Made by a program: the position numbers and the translations under genes
Part shown: positions 41,918-52,072 of the stretch, piece after piece
Layout of the letters: every line of letters starts with the position of its first letter
How positions within the stretch are numbered: the first letter of the stretch is position 1
DNA from: Wenzhouxiangella sediminis
GTDB lineage: Bacteria > Pseudomonadota > Gammaproteobacteria > Xanthomonadales > Wenzhouxiangellaceae
Direction of reading: 5' to 3'
Length of the DNA stretch: 64,000 nt
Assembly (NCBI RefSeq): GCF_003410055.1
Contig: NZ_QUZK01000042.1
Span: 62,001-126,000, forward strand
The notes under the pieces: generated by a model
Told to the model about the DNA's origin: nothing
The model's database searches: none
The model's input: the letters and a program-made list of their open reading frames with translations, nothing else

Positions 41918-43611
41918 CCGAGACCAGCGGCAATCGCGCCACGATGCGCGTCTGGATCACCGCCGGCCTGATGTTGCTGGCGGCCGTGACCGTGGTCGCG
42001 CGCGCGGTCAACCTGCAGGTCATGGAAACCGAATTCCTGCAGAGCCAGGGCGAAGCCCGCTACCTGCGCGAGGTGTCCATTCCCACGGTTCGCGGCAGCA
42101 TCCTCGATCGCAACGGCGAACCCCTGGCCGTCTCCACGCCGGTGGAATCGGTCTGGGCGCACCCCGGCGAGCTGCTTCAGGCAGCCGACCACATCCCGAT
42201 GCTCGCCGGCCTGCTCGAGGCGGATGCCGAGGACATGGAGCGCCGGCTGACGCAGCGCGCCAATCGCGAGTTCGTCTGGCTGCGCCGGCAGATCAATCCG
42301 GACCTGGCCGAGCGGATCCGGGAGCTCGAGATTCCCGGTGTGTTCCTGCAGCGCGAGTACCGCCGGTTCTACCCCACCGGCGAGGTCAGCGCGCAGGTCC
42401 TGGGCTTTACCAACATCGACGATGTCGGCCAGGAGGGTCTCGAGCTCGCCTACAACGACTGGCTGCAGGGCCAGCCCGGCGCCAAGCGCGTGATCAAGGA
42501 CCGCTTCGGCCGCGTCGTCCAGAACGTCGAGCTGATCCGCGAGGCCAGCCCCGGCCGCGACCTGCAGCTGACCATCGACCGGCGGCTTCAGTACCTGGCT
42601 TTCCGGGACCTCAAGGCCACCGTGATGGAGTACGGTGCCCGCTCGGGCTCGGTCGTGGTGCTCGACGTCGACTCCGGCGAAATCCTCGCCATGGTCAACT
42701 ACCCCTCCTACAACCCCAATGCCAACACGCGCATTCCCTCCGACGGCCTGCGCAACCGGGCGTTGACGGACGTGCTCGAGCCGGGCTCCGTCATGAAGCC
42801 CTTCGCCGTGGCCGCGGCGATGGAAGCGGGCATCGCGCATCGCGACATGGTGCTCGACACCTCGCCCGGCGTGCTTCACGTATCGGGCCATGACATTCGC
42901 GACGTGCGCGACTACGGCGAACTCACGGTCGAGCAGGTCCTGACCAAGTCTTCCAACGTCGGCGTGGTGCAGCTGGCGCTGTCCATGGATGCGCGCCACC
43001 TGTGGAGCATGTACTCGCGGTTCGGTTTCGGTTCGGTCTCCGGCACCGGTTTCCCGGGCGAGTCGGCCGGGGTACTGCGCGACTACGAACGCTGGCGCAA
43101 GCTCGAACAGGCCACGCTCGCCTACGGTTACGGCCTGTCGGTCACGCCCCTGCAGCTGGCCCGCGCGATGGCCGCGATCGCCGATGAAGGACGCCTGCGT
43201 CAGCCGACCTTCATCGCCGATGCGAACAACCCGCCGCATTCGGTTCTCGACCCCAACCTGGCCAACCAGCTGGCGGGCATGCTCGAAACGGTTACCGGGC
43301 CGGAAGGCACGGGGCAGGGCGCCCGAGTCGAGGGTTACCGGGTGGCCGGCAAGACCGGCACCTCGCGCAAGGCCACGGCCGGCGGCTACGGCGACCGATA
43401 CGTCGCCAGCTTTGCCGGTTTCGCCCCGGTTTCCGATCCCGAGCTCGTCGCCGCTGTGGTGATCAACGATCCCTCCGGCGAGGCGTACTACGGCGGCCAG
43501 GTCGCCGCGCCGCTGTTTTCCGACGTGATGGCCGCCGGGCTGCGTTTGTTCAACGTGCCGCCCGACGACCCGGGCATGCTGCTGGCGCGAGTGGAGGGGT
43601 CCCATGACTGA
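41914..43611 (+). CDS. ftsI: Septal peptidoglycan transpeptidase FtsI (PBP3)
   Basis: 565-aa membrane-anchored class B penicillin-binding protein that cross-links septal peptidoglycan. It has an N-terminal membrane helix (VWITAGLMLLAAVTVVARAV), a pedestal domain with RGSILDRNGEPLAVS, and a transpeptidase domain with SxxK in EPGSVMKPF (catalytic Ser), SSNVGVVQLAL (SxN) and VAGKTGTSRKA (KTGT). All three active-site motifs are intact. It overlaps murE by 8 bp. Confidence 0.96.
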   Translation: MTETSGNRATMRVWITAGLMLLAAVTVVARAVNLQVMETEFLQSQGEARYLREVSIPTVRGSILDRNGEPLAVSTPVESVWAHPGELLQAADHIPMLAGLLEADAEDMERRLTQRANREFVWLRRQINPDLAERIRELEIPGVFLQREYRRFYPTGEVSAQVLGFTNIDDVGQEGLELAYNDWLQGQPGAKRVIKDRFGRVVQNVELIREASPGRDLQLTIDRRLQYLAFRDLKATVMEYGARSGSVVVLDVDSGEILAMVNYPSYNPNANTRIPSDGLRNRALTDVLEPGSVMKPFAVAAAMEAGIAHRDMVLDTSPGVLHVSGHDIRDVRDYGELTVEQVLTKSSNVGVVQLALSMDARHLWSMYSRFGFGSVSGTGFPGESAGVLRDYERWRKLEQATLAYGYGLSVTPLQLARAMAAIADEGRLRQPTFIADANNPPHSVLDPNLANQLAGMLETVTGPEGTGQGARVEGYRVAGKTGTSRKATAGGYGDRYVASFAGFAPVSDPELVAAVVINDPSGEAYYGGQVAAPLFSDVMAAGLRLFNVPPDDPGMLLARVEGSHD

Positions 43612-45067
43612 ACGTGGGCTCACCATGCAAGCGCTCTTCGACGGAATGGTCGAACTGTCGGCCGGAGACTGGCCGCAAGCGACCGGGCTAAGCCTGGATT
43701 CCCGACTCGTTCGCCCCGGCGATGTGTTCGTGGCGCTGTCCGGCGCCAACGGGCACGGCATGCGCTTCGTCTACCAGGCGCGCGACCGCGGCGCCGTGGC
43801 GGTCGTCCATGACGGGCGCTTGACTCCGCCCGAAGATCTCGGGCTGCCCGAACTGGCGGTTCCGGACATCGCCGACCGGCTGCCGACCCTGGCTCGCCGT
43901 TTCTGGGGAGAGGCCGTCGACGGCCTGGACCTGGTGGCCGTGACCGGCACGAACGGCAAGAGCTCGATTGCCTGGCTGCTCGCGCAGGCGCTCGGCGGTG
44001 CGATGGTCGGGACGCTGGGCTGGGGGCGGCCCGGGCACCACCAGTCGGGCTCGCTGACCACACCGGACATATTCAGCGTCTACCGCCACCTGGCCGATCT
44101 GGCCGGGCAGGGCGTCGGCAGCGTCGTGCTCGAGGCCTCGTCCCATGCGCTGGAGCAGGGGCGGCTCGCCGGGCTGGCGTTCAGCAGCACGATCTTCACC
44201 ACGCTCGGGCACGACCATCTCGACTATCACGACGATCGCGCGGCATACGGCGCCGCGAAGGCCAGGCTGTTCACCGAGTTCCGCAGCGACCGTCATCTGA
44301 TCAACCTCGACGACGATTTCGGGGCCGAGCTGGCCGCACGGCTGTCCGCGAGTGGCCGCCTGGTGGGCTACTCGCTGGCCGGTCATCCAAAGGCAGGTGC
44401 GAGAGCGACGCTGCTGGGCGCGGACATGAGCGGTCTGCGCGCCGAATTCGAACTGCCCTGCGGGCGCTTCGAGGCGCGCTCGAAGCTGATCGGGCGAATC
44501 AACCTCTGGAATCTGCTGATCGTGGCGGCCGAGCTCGCCGAACGCGGCAGGGATCCGCAATCCATCACCGAGACGCTGGCCGCGCTGCAGCCCGTTCCCG
44601 GGCGCATGGAGCCCATCGGCCGCGAGGGCGCGCCCCTGGCGATCATCGACTACGCGCACACCCCCGACGCGCTCGAGAACGCCCTGACCAGCGCGCGCGA
44701 ACTCAGTGACGGGACGCTGTGGTGCGTGTTCGGATGCGGCGGCGACCGCGATCGTGAAAAAAGGCCGCGCATGGGTCGCGTCGCCGAGCGACTGGCCGAC
44801 CGTATCGTGCTCACCGACGACAACCCGCGCGGCGAGGACGGGCTGGCCATCATTCGTGCGATCCAGGCGGGCATGGAAAAGCCGCAGCGCTCGATCGTCA
44901 TCCGCGACCGAGCCCGTGCGATTGCCCACGCGCTGAGCGGCGGCGAGCCGGGCGATATCGTCCTGGTGGCCGGCAAGGGTCACGAGACCGACCAGGTCAT
45001 CGGCGACGAGCGTCTGCCCTGCGACGACCACGTCAGCGTCCGCGAAGCGCTGGGGGTGGCGGCATGA
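43604..45067 (+). CDS. murE: UDP-MurNAc-tripeptide synthetase MurE (meso-DAP adding)
   Basis: 487-aa cytoplasmic ligase that adds the third residue to the peptidoglycan stem. The ATP-loop is VTGTNGKSSIAW (Ser in place of the usual second Thr). SLTTPDIFSVYRHLADL is the UMAG-binding region, and DDNPRGEDG contains DNPR, the motif that selects meso-diaminopimelate over lysine. The first ATG at 43604 overlaps ftsI by 8 bp; a second ATG at 43625 would trim seven residues and lose only weakly conserved ones. It overlaps murF by 4 bp. Confidence 0.96.
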   Translation: MTERGLTMQALFDGMVELSAGDWPQATGLSLDSRLVRPGDVFVALSGANGHGMRFVYQARDRGAVAVVHDGRLTPPEDLGLPELAVPDIADRLPTLARRFWGEAVDGLDLVAVTGTNGKSSIAWLLAQALGGAMVGTLGWGRPGHHQSGSLTTPDIFSVYRHLADLAGQGVGSVVLEASSHALEQGRLAGLAFSSTIFTTLGHDHLDYHDDRAAYGAAKARLFTEFRSDRHLINLDDDFGAELAARLSASGRLVGYSLAGHPKAGARATLLGADMSGLRAEFELPCGRFEARSKLIGRINLWNLLIVAAELAERGRDPQSITETLAALQPVPGRMEPIGREGAPLAIIDYAHTPDALENALTSARELSDGTLWCVFGCGGDRDREKRPRMGRVAERLADRIVLTDDNPRGEDGLAIIRAIQAGMEKPQRSIVIRDRARAIAHALSGGEPGDIVLVAGKGHETDQVIGDERLPCDDHVSVREALGVAA

Positions 45068-46407
45068 TGCGTTTCAGCCTTTCGCGGATGGCGGAAGCGA
45101 CCGGCGGTCGCATGGTCGGCGACGATGTCGAGGTTCTCGGCATGATCCACGATGCGCGCCGCGTGCAGCCCGGCAACGTTTTCTGCGCCTTGCCCGGAGA
45201 GCGCCACGACGGCCACGAATTCCTGGAACAGGCCCGGGGCAATGGCGCCGCGGCGGCGCTGGTTGCCCGCGAAGTCGACGATGTCCTGCCGCAGCTGGTG
45301 GTCGAGGACGTGCGCGAGGCCATGGGCCGCCTCGCACGGGCCTGGCGCGACACGCTTGATGTGGCCGTCGTCGGCATCACCGGCAGCAACGGCAAGACCA
45401 CGGTCAAGGAAATGACCGCGGCGATCCTGTCCACGCAGGGCGCGACGCTGGCCACCGAGGGCAACTACAACAACGAACTCGGCGTGCCCCTGACCCTGGC
45501 CCGGCTGGATGCTTCGCATCGTTTCGCCGTCATCGAGATGGGCTGCAATCGCCCCGGCGACATCGCCTATCTGGCCGGGATCGCCCGCCCGGACGTCGGC
45601 GTCGTGACCAACGCAGGTCCCGCCCATCTCGAGCGCCTCGGCAGCGTCGAGGGCGTGGCCCGGACGAAGGGCGAGATGTTCTCCGGCCTGCCGGACGAGG
45701 GCACGGCAGTGATCAACGCCGACGACGACTACGCGCCGATGTGGCGAGAGATGGCCGGCGACCGTCGCATCATCAGCTTCGGAATGACGGGCTCGGCCAA
45801 CGTCTCGGGCGTGCTGGCCAGCGGGCTCGGCCACATCAATACGCCCGCCGGCGATTTCGAGTTCGCGCCCGTGCTACCGGGGCGCCACAACTTCTACAAC
45901 GCGCTGGCCGCCACCGCCGCTGCCGTCGCGCTCGAGGTGCCGCTCGACGACATCGCCGACGCCCTGGCGCGGATGAAGAGCCTGCCCGGGCGCCTGCAGT
46001 TTCGTCGTCATCCCGACGGCTGGCAGATCCTCGACGATACCTACAACGCCAACCCCGCCTCGCTGTATGCGGCCCTGCAGGTCATGTCCGAGATGGGCGG
46101 GGATGCGCACTGGCTGGTCCTGGGCGACATGGGCGAGCTCGGTCCCGACGGCGAGCGCCTGCACGCCGAGATGGGCCAGGCGGCCCGCGACCTCGGCGTG
46201 AGCCGCCTGTTCACCATCGGCGAGCTGGCGCGCGCCAGCTCCGATGCCTTCGACGGCGACGCCCGTCACTTCGCCAGCCGACAGGCCCTGATCGACACGT
46301 TGGCCGCCGAGCTGCATGCCGGCGTGACCTGCCTGGTCAAGGGATCGCGCTCGATGGGCATGGAGCGCGTGGTCGCCGGCGTCATGGGGGAGAAGCAAAC
46401 ATGCTGA
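45064..46407 (+). CDS. murF: UDP-MurNAc-tripeptide:D-Ala-D-Ala ligase MurF
   Basis: 447-aa ligase that attaches D-Ala-D-Ala. It has an N-terminal UDP-binding domain (DSRRVQPG equivalent reads [17 protein letters not shown]), ATP loop [30 protein letters not shown], and [17 protein letters not shown] in the C-terminal domain, all family landmarks. Overlaps: 4 bp with murE, 7 bp with mraY. Confidence 0.96.
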   Translation: MMRFSLSRMAEATGGRMVGDDVEVLGMIHDARRVQPGNVFCALPGERHDGHEFLEQARGNGAAAALVAREVDDVLPQLVVEDVREAMGRLARAWRDTLDVAVVGITGSNGKTTVKEMTAAILSTQGATLATEGNYNNELGVPLTLARLDASHRFAVIEMGCNRPGDIAYLAGIARPDVGVVTNAGPAHLERLGSVEGVARTKGEMFSGLPDEGTAVINADDDYAPMWREMAGDRRIISFGMTGSANVSGVLASGLGHINTPAGDFEFAPVLPGRHNFYNALAATAAAVALEVPLDDIADALARMKSLPGRLQFRRHPDGWQILDDTYNANPASLYAALQVMSEMGGDAHWLVLGDMGELGPDGERLHAEMGQAARDLGVSRLFTIGELARASSDAFDGDARHFASRQALIDTLAAELHAGVTCLVKGSRSMGMERVVAGVMGEKQTC

Positions 46408-47477
46408 CCTGGTTGCTCGATCACGTGCTCATGGCCGACGTTGCGCTGTTCGGCTACATCACCTTCCGGACGGTAATGGCCGCCCTGACGGCGATGATCG
46501 TCTCGCTGATCGTCGGCCCGCTGTTCATCCGCCACATGACCGAGCGCCAGATCGGCCAGCCGATCCGCGAGTTGGGCCCCGAGTCGCACCTGACCAAGGC
46601 CGGAACGCCGACCATGGGCGGGACGCTGATCCTGATCGCGCTGATGATCTCGACCCTGCTGTGGGCGGACCTTGCCAACCGCTACGTGTGGACGGTCCTT
46701 TTCGTGACCGCGGCCTTCGGCGCCATCGGCTTCGTCGACGACTGGCGCAAGCTCAAGTACAAGAACAGCGAGGGCCTTTCGGCGCGCTGGAAATACGGCT
46801 TGCAGTCACTGGCCGCGCTGATCGTGGCGGTGTTCCTCTACCAGACCGCCGACGTGCCGGCCAACACCCAGCTCTTCTTCCCCTTCTTCAAGGACATCGC
46901 CCTGCCGCTGGGCCTGGGCTTCGTGGTGCTGACCTATTTCGTGGTGGTCGGTTCGTCCAACGCGGTCAACCTGACCGACGGGCTCGACGGCCTGGCCATC
47001 ATGCCGGCGGTCTTCGTGGCGGCGGGGTTGGGCATCTTCGCTTACGCCACCGGCCACACCGTCTTTGCCGGCTACCTCGCCATGCCCTACATCCCCGGCG
47101 TGGGCGAGCTGGCCATCTTCTGCGCGGCCCTGGCCGGCGGAGGCCTGGGTTTCCTGTGGTTCAACACCTACCCGGCGCAGGTGTTCATGGGTGACGTGGG
47201 CGCCCTGGCCGTCGGTGCCGCTCTGGGCGTGGTGGCCGTCGCCGTCCGCCAGGAAATCGTGTTCATGGTGATGGCCGGCATATTCGTCATCGAAACCCTC
47301 TCGGTCATCCTGCAGGTGGCCTCCTACAAGCTGACCGGGCGCCGCATTTTCCGCATGGCGCCGATCCACCACCACTTCGAACTCAAGGGCTGGCCGGAGC
47401 CGAAGGTGATCGTGCGTTTCTGGATCATCTCCGTGATGCTGGTGCTCGCCGGCCTCGCCACGATGAAGATCAGGTGA
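46401..47477 (+). CDS. mraY: Phospho-MurNAc-pentapeptide transferase MraY
   Basis: 358-aa membrane enzyme that makes lipid I. About ten helices. FVDDWRK carries the catalytic Asp pair and [10 protein letters not shown] another essential Asp. [12 protein letters not shown] marks the start of the conserved core, and [12 protein letters not shown] is the C-terminal signature. The ATG at 46401 gives the expected N-terminus; a longer open frame comes from overlap with murF. The usual next gene, murD, is missing; the stop directly overlaps ftsW. Confidence 0.96.
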   Translation: MLTWLLDHVLMADVALFGYITFRTVMAALTAMIVSLIVGPLFIRHMTERQIGQPIRELGPESHLTKAGTPTMGGTLILIALMISTLLWADLANRYVWTVLFVTAAFGAIGFVDDWRKLKYKNSEGLSARWKYGLQSLAALIVAVFLYQTADVPANTQLFFPFFKDIALPLGLGFVVLTYFVVVGSSNAVNLTDGLDGLAIMPAVFVAAGLGIFAYATGHTVFAGYLAMPYIPGVGELAIFCAALAGGGLGFLWFNTYPAQVFMGDVGALAVGAALGVVAVAVRQEIVFMVMAGIFVIETLSVILQVASYKLTGRRIFRMAPIHHHFELKGWPEPKVIVRFWIISVMLVLAGLATMKIR

Positions 47478-48664
47478 CCGCCATGGCACAGGTGAGACAG
47501 GCCTATCGCGCAAGAGACGCCGCACCCTCGGCGGGGCTGGACCAGGTCGTGATCCTGGCCACGCTCGGCCTGCTGGTGATCGGCGTCGTCATGGTGGCGT
47601 CGACCTCGATCGCGGTCGCCGAGGGCTATGCCGTGTCGGTGTGGCATTTCCTCGCCAAGCACCTGGTCTACATCGGCCTGGGCGTCGCCCTGGCCGCGTC
47701 GCTGAGTTTCATCGGTACCAAGCAGATGCAGTGGCTCGCGCCGATCGCCTTTCCGCTTTCTGTGCTCGTGTTGCTGCTGCCCTTCGTCCCGGGCCTGGGT
47801 CATGAGGTCAACGGTTCGACGCGCTGGATCGACCTGGGGGTGGCCAAGTTCCAGGTGGTCGAGGCGGTCAAGCTGTTGATGATCGTGTTCGTCGCCGGCT
47901 ATCTGGCCAAGCGGCCGCAACTGGGCCGCGCGAGATTCCTCGAGACCCTCAAGCCCCTGCTGCTGGTGGGATTGCTCGCCGGTATCCTGCTCAAGCAGCC
48001 CGACATGGGCTCGGCGGTGGTGCTCGGTGCCATCGTCGGCGGCATGATCTGGCTTGCCGGGGCGGCCTGGAAGCACCTGTTCGTGCTGGGGCTGAGCAGT
48101 CTGCCCCTGCTGACATTCGCCGCGCTCGAGCCCTACCGCCTGCAGCGCGTGATGACCTTCGTCGATCCCTGGGCCGACCCCTTCAACAGCGGCTTCCAGC
48201 TCACCCAGGCCCTGATCGCCGTCGGTCGCGGCCAGGTGGACGGCGTCGGACTGGGCGCCAGCGTGCAGAAGCTCTATTACCTGCCCGAGGCGCACACCGA
48301 TTTCATCTTCGCCGTGTTGGCCGAGGAACTCGGCCTGCTGGGCATCGTCTTCGTGCTCGTGCTGTTTTCCCTGCTGGTCGGCCGGATCTTCCTGATCGGC
48401 GTTCAGGCGCATCGCCAGGAACGGCCGTTTTCGGCCTTCATGGTCTGGGGTATCGGCCTGTGGATCGGCATGCAGGCCCTGGTGAGTATGGGCGTCAACC
48501 TGGGCATGTTGCCGACCAAGGGCCTCACCCTGCCGCTCATTTCAGCCGGCGGCAGCAGCCTGATCATGACCCTGCTGGCCATCGGCGTCGTGTTGCGCGT
48601 GCAGTGGGAACTGAGCATGGAGGCGCGCCAGCAACCGCGTCGACGAAGGAGCTGGCAGGTATGA
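47474..48664 (+). CDS. ftsW: Septal peptidoglycan polymerase FtsW
   Basis: 396-aa SEDS-family glycosyltransferase working with FtsI. Ten-helix core with [20 protein letters not shown] and the SEDS signatures [20 protein letters not shown] and [18 protein letters not shown]. Two starts are possible: GTG 47474 overlapping the mraY stop, or ATG 47483 preceded at 5 bp by AGGTGA; the ATG is favoured by its ribosome site. It overlaps murG by 4 bp (ATGA). Confidence 0.95.
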   Translation: MTAMAQVRQAYRARDAAPSAGLDQVVILATLGLLVIGVVMVASTSIAVAEGYAVSVWHFLAKHLVYIGLGVALAASLSFIGTKQMQWLAPIAFPLSVLVLLLPFVPGLGHEVNGSTRWIDLGVAKFQVVEAVKLLMIVFVAGYLAKRPQLGRARFLETLKPLLLVGLLAGILLKQPDMGSAVVLGAIVGGMIWLAGAAWKHLFVLGLSSLPLLTFAALEPYRLQRVMTFVDPWADPFNSGFQLTQALIAVGRGQVDGVGLGASVQKLYYLPEAHTDFIFAVLAEELGLLGIVFVLVLFSLLVGRIFLIGVQAHRQERPFSAFMVWGIGLWIGMQALVSMGVNLGMLPTKGLTLPLISAGGSSLIMTLLAIGVVLRVQWELSMEARQQPRRRRSWQV

Positions 48665-49722
48665 GGCGGCTGCGCGTCATGATCATGGCCGCCGGAACCG
48701 GCGGACACATCTTTCCCGGCCTGGCCGTTGCTTCGGTGCTGCGCCAGCGCGGGGCGACGGTGAGCTGGCTGGGTACGCCCACGGGCCTGGAGAACCGGCT
48801 CGTCCCGGCTGCCGACATCGAACTCGACTGCATCACCATATCCGGCTTGCGCGGGAGAGGGCTCCTGGGCTGGCTGGCCGCGCCCTGGCGCGTGCTCAGG
48901 GCGGTGAGCCAGGCCAGGAAGCTGATTCGCGAGCATCGCCCGGACTGCGTGCTCAGCATGGGCGGCTATGTCGCGGGTCCCGGCGGGCTCGCGGCACGCC
49001 TGTCCGGCGTGCCCCTGGTCATCCACGAGCAAAACGCCGTCGCCGGACTGACCAACCGCTGGCTTCGTCCGATCGCCCGCCGGGTCATGACCGGATTTCC
49101 CCGCACCCTGGCCGGCGGCGAACATGTCGGCAATCCGGTGCGCGCCGACATCGCCGCGATTCCCGAACCCGACCGCCGCTTCGAGGGGCGCCAGGGGCCC
49201 CTGCGCCTGTTGGTCATCGGCGGCAGCCTGGGCGCGCGCGCCTTCGCCGACGCGGTGCCGGAAGCGATCGCGCGCCTGCCTGAATCGAGACGGCCGCGTG
49301 TCCTCCACCAGGCCGGACGCCAGCTGGATGCGACGCAGGCCGCCTACCAGCGCGCCGGCGTCGAGGGCGAGGTGGTGGACTTCATCGACGACATGGCCGC
49401 CGCCTGGGCCGAAGCCGATGTGGCCGTCTGCCGCGCGGGCGCCCTGACGGTGGCCGAACTGGCCGCCGCGGGCCTGGCGGCCGTACTCGTGCCGTTTCCC
49501 CACGCCGTGGACGATCACCAGTTCGCCAATGCGCGCTACCTGTCCGACGGCAACGCGGCATGGCTGGTTCGAGAGGCCGACTTCGACGCAAGATGGCTGG
49601 CCGAGCACCTGACCGCCATGTCGCGTCCGCAGCTGCTCGCCATGGCCCGGAGCGCTCGCGCCCTGGCCCGTGACGGCGCGGCCCAGGCCGTGGCCGACGC
49701 CTGCATGGAGGTGGCGGCATGA
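48661..49722 (+). CDS. murG: Lipid II synthase MurG
   Basis: 353-aa membrane-associated GT-B glycosyltransferase that adds GlcNAc to lipid I. MIMAAGTGGHIFPGLAVA is the first glycine-rich motif; VLSMGGYVAGPGGLAA and IHEQNAVAGLTNRWL follow; VIGGSLGARAFADAVP is the second G-loop; VPFPHAVDDHQFANA is the nucleotide-sugar site. The ATG at 48661 overlaps the ftsW stop and gives the canonical start; a frame reaching back to 48460 is antisense-like overlap with ftsW. It overlaps murC by 4 bp. Confidence 0.96.
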   Translation: MRRLRVMIMAAGTGGHIFPGLAVASVLRQRGATVSWLGTPTGLENRLVPAADIELDCITISGLRGRGLLGWLAAPWRVLRAVSQARKLIREHRPDCVLSMGGYVAGPGGLAARLSGVPLVIHEQNAVAGLTNRWLRPIARRVMTGFPRTLAGGEHVGNPVRADIAAIPEPDRRFEGRQGPLRLLVIGGSLGARAFADAVPEAIARLPESRRPRVLHQAGRQLDATQAAYQRAGVEGEVVDFIDDMAAAWAEADVAVCRAGALTVAELAAAGLAAVLVPFPHAVDDHQFANARYLSDGNAAWLVREADFDARWLAEHLTAMSRPQLLAMARSARALARDGAAQAVADACMEVAA

Positions 49723-51146
49723 TCGAGCGCACGCAGACGCCCAACCTGATGCACCGAACCCGCTGCATCCATCTGGTGGGCATCGGCGGCGCCGGCATGT
49801 GCGGCATCGCCGAGGTGCTGCTCAACCTCGGGTTCGAGGTGACCGGCTCGGACCTGCAGGCCTCGACGACCGTTTCGCGCCTGCAGGAGCAGGGTGCCGA
49901 AATCCGCATCGGCCACGCCACGGAGAATCTCGGCGACGCCGACGTTGTCGTGGTGTCGGGTGCGGTTCCCGAGGACAATCCGGAGGTGATCGCCGCGCGC
50001 GAACGCCGCATTCCGGTCATCGCGCGCGCCGAAATGCTGGGCGAGCTGATGCGGTTCCGCCAGGGCATCGCCGTGGCCGGTACCCACGGCAAGACCACGA
50101 CCACTTCGCTGGTGGCGACCCTGCTGGCCGAGGGCGGCCTGGATCCGACTTTCATCGTCGGCGGCCTGGTCAATGCCTTCGGTACGGGCGCCCGCCTCGG
50201 CGAAGGGCGATATATCGTCGCCGAAGCCGACGAGTCCGACGGCTCCTTCCTCAAGCTGCAGCCGGTGATCTCGGTGATCACCAACATCGACCGCGATCAT
50301 CTCGACGCCTACCAGGGCAGCTTCGACCAGCTGCAGCGCGCCTTCCTGGAATTCCTGCATCACCTGCCGTTCTTCGGCGTTGCAGTGCTGTGCATCGACG
50401 ATGCCCACGTGGCCGAACTCATCCCGGATGTCGGGCGGGCGGTCGTGACCTACGGGCTCGACGAGCAGGCCGACGTTCGCGCCACCAACCTGCGGCAGGA
50501 AGGGCGGCGAATGCACTTCGATCTCTGCCTGCCGGGCGAGGAACGGCCGCGCGCCGTCAGCCTTGCCCAGCCGGGCCGTCACAACGTGCTCAACGCCCTG
50601 GGAGCAGCGGCCGTGGCCAGCGAGATCGGCATCCCGGCCGACGCGATCGTGCGCGGGTTGGCGGGCTTCGGCGGTATCGGCCGACGCTTCGCCGAGATCG
50701 GTCCGCTCGACGTCGCCGGCAACGCGGTGCTGGCATTCGAGGACTATGGTCACCACCCGACCGAACTCGAGGCCGTCGTCCAGGCCGCCCGCGAGGGCTG
50801 GCCCGACCGCCGCCTGGTGCTCTTCTTCCAGCCGCATCGTTACACGCGAACGCGCGACCAGTTCGACGATTTTGCCCGCGTCCTGGCCGACGCCGATGCG
50901 CTGATCCTCGCCGACATCTATCCCGCCGGCGAGAAGCCGCTGTCCGGCATCGATTCCGACGCCCTCGCCAAGGCCGTCGGTCGCCGACGCGAATTGCCGC
51001 TGCGGCGTATCGGCGCCGTTGACGAGGTCGTCGAGATCCTGCCCGAGCTGGTCGGTGATGGCGACTTGCTGCTTGTGATGGGCGCCGGCGACGTCGGGCG
51101 CCTGGGTGCCCTCCTGAAAAAGCGCTACGCAGGGGAGGCGGCATGA
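49719..51146 (+). CDS. murC: UDP-MurNAc:L-alanine ligase MurC
   Basis: 475-aa cytoplasmic ligase adding the first amino acid. HLVGIGGAGMCGIAEVLLNL is the UDP-sugar motif, AVAGTHGKTTTTSLVA the ATP loop, EADESDGSF the conserved acidic motif, and ALEDYGHHPTE reads FEDYGHHPTE here, the family hallmark. FFQPHRYTRT is in the C-terminal domain. Overlaps of 4 bp at each side. Confidence 0.96.
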   Translation: MIERTQTPNLMHRTRCIHLVGIGGAGMCGIAEVLLNLGFEVTGSDLQASTTVSRLQEQGAEIRIGHATENLGDADVVVVSGAVPEDNPEVIAARERRIPVIARAEMLGELMRFRQGIAVAGTHGKTTTTSLVATLLAEGGLDPTFIVGGLVNAFGTGARLGEGRYIVAEADESDGSFLKLQPVISVITNIDRDHLDAYQGSFDQLQRAFLEFLHHLPFFGVAVLCIDDAHVAELIPDVGRAVVTYGLDEQADVRATNLRQEGRRMHFDLCLPGEERPRAVSLAQPGRHNVLNALGAAAVASEIGIPADAIVRGLAGFGGIGRRFAEIGPLDVAGNAVLAFEDYGHHPTELEAVVQAAREGWPDRRLVLFFQPHRYTRTRDQFDDFARVLADADALILADIYPAGEKPLSGIDSDALAKAVGRRRELPLRRIGAVDEVVEILPELVGDGDLLLVMGAGDVGRLGALLKKRYAGEAA

Positions 51147-52072
51147 CTTTCGGTGATCCGCGCAGGTTCGGCCAGGTCGCCCTCGTCGTGGGCGGAGACA
51201 GCGGCGAGCGGGAAGTTTCCCTGAAGGGTGGGCGCGCCGTGGCCGCCGCCATGGAGGCGCTCGGCATCCAGTTCAGCGTCGTCGACGGGCCACGCCGCCT
51301 GCTCGAGCACGTCGCCGCCGGTCACTACGACCGGGTGTTCAACCTCCTTCACGGCCGCGGCGGAGAAGACGGCACGCTCCAGGGCGCGCTGAGTATCTAC
51401 GGCGTGCCGGTGACGGGTTCCGGCGTGCTGGCATCGGCGCTGACGATGGACAAGCTCCAGAGCAAGCGTGTTTTTCGCGCCTGCGGTCTGCCGACGCCCG
51501 AATGGGCCGTGGCGCACGAGGTGAGCGATTTCGAGAGCATCCTGAAGTCGATGGCGCCGCCGCTGTTCGTCAAGCCCGCACGCGAGGGCTCGAGCCTGGG
51601 CATGAGCCGTGTGACCCGCGCTGAAGATCTCGAACCGGCGCTGGCCAAGGCGCTCGCGCGCGACGAGACGGTCCTGGTCGAGCGAATGATCCAGGGTCGG
51701 GAGTACACCGCGGCGGTCCTGGGCGATCGCGTCCTGCCGCTGATCCGTCTCGAGACGCCCCGGGAGTTCTATGACTACGAGGCGAAATACGAGTCGGGCG
51801 ACACGCAGTACCGCTGCCCCTGCGGCCTGGACGAAGGCACCGAAGCGAACCTGGCCGGGCTCTGCCTGGAGGCCTTCCGGGTACTGGGCGCATCTGGTTG
51901 GGGCCGCGTGGACCTGATGGTGGACGAAGACGGGCAGCCCTGGCTGCTGGAGGTGAACACGACGCCGGGCATGACCGATCACTCGCTGATGCCCATGGCC
52001 GCGAAGGCGGCCGGAATCGAATTCGAGGAACTGGTATGGCGGATTCTGGAAACCAGCCTGAACGCGCAATAA
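51143..52072 (+). CDS. ddl: D-alanine:D-alanine ligase
   Basis: 309-aa ATP-grasp enzyme. VVGGDSGEREVSLKGGRAV is the first substrate motif, NLLHGRGGEDGTLQG the second, FVKPAREGSSLGMSRV the ATP loop, and LLEVNTTPGMTDHSLMPMA the metal-binding C-terminal motif. The DdlB-type place between murC and ftsQ fits. The ftsQ start lies 37 bp inside its 3' end. Confidence 0.96.
   Translation: MTFGDPRRFGQVALVVGGDSGEREVSLKGGRAVAAAMEALGIQFSVVDGPRRLLEHVAAGHYDRVFNLLHGRGGEDGTLQGALSIYGVPVTGSGVLASALTMDKLQSKRVFRACGLPTPEWAVAHEVSDFESILKSMAPPLFVKPAREGSSLGMSRVTRAEDLEPALAKALARDETVLVERMIQGREYTAAVLGDRVLPLIRLETPREFYDYEAKYESGDTQYRCPCGLDEGTEANLAGLCLEAFRVLGASGWGRVDLMVDEDGQPWLLEVNTTPGMTDHSLMPMAAKAAGIEFEELVWRILETSLNAQ

Noticed and set aside
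41548-43761. 737-codon open frame antisense to ftsL-ftsI
   Set aside because: Shadow of ftsI and the start of murE in high-GC sequence.
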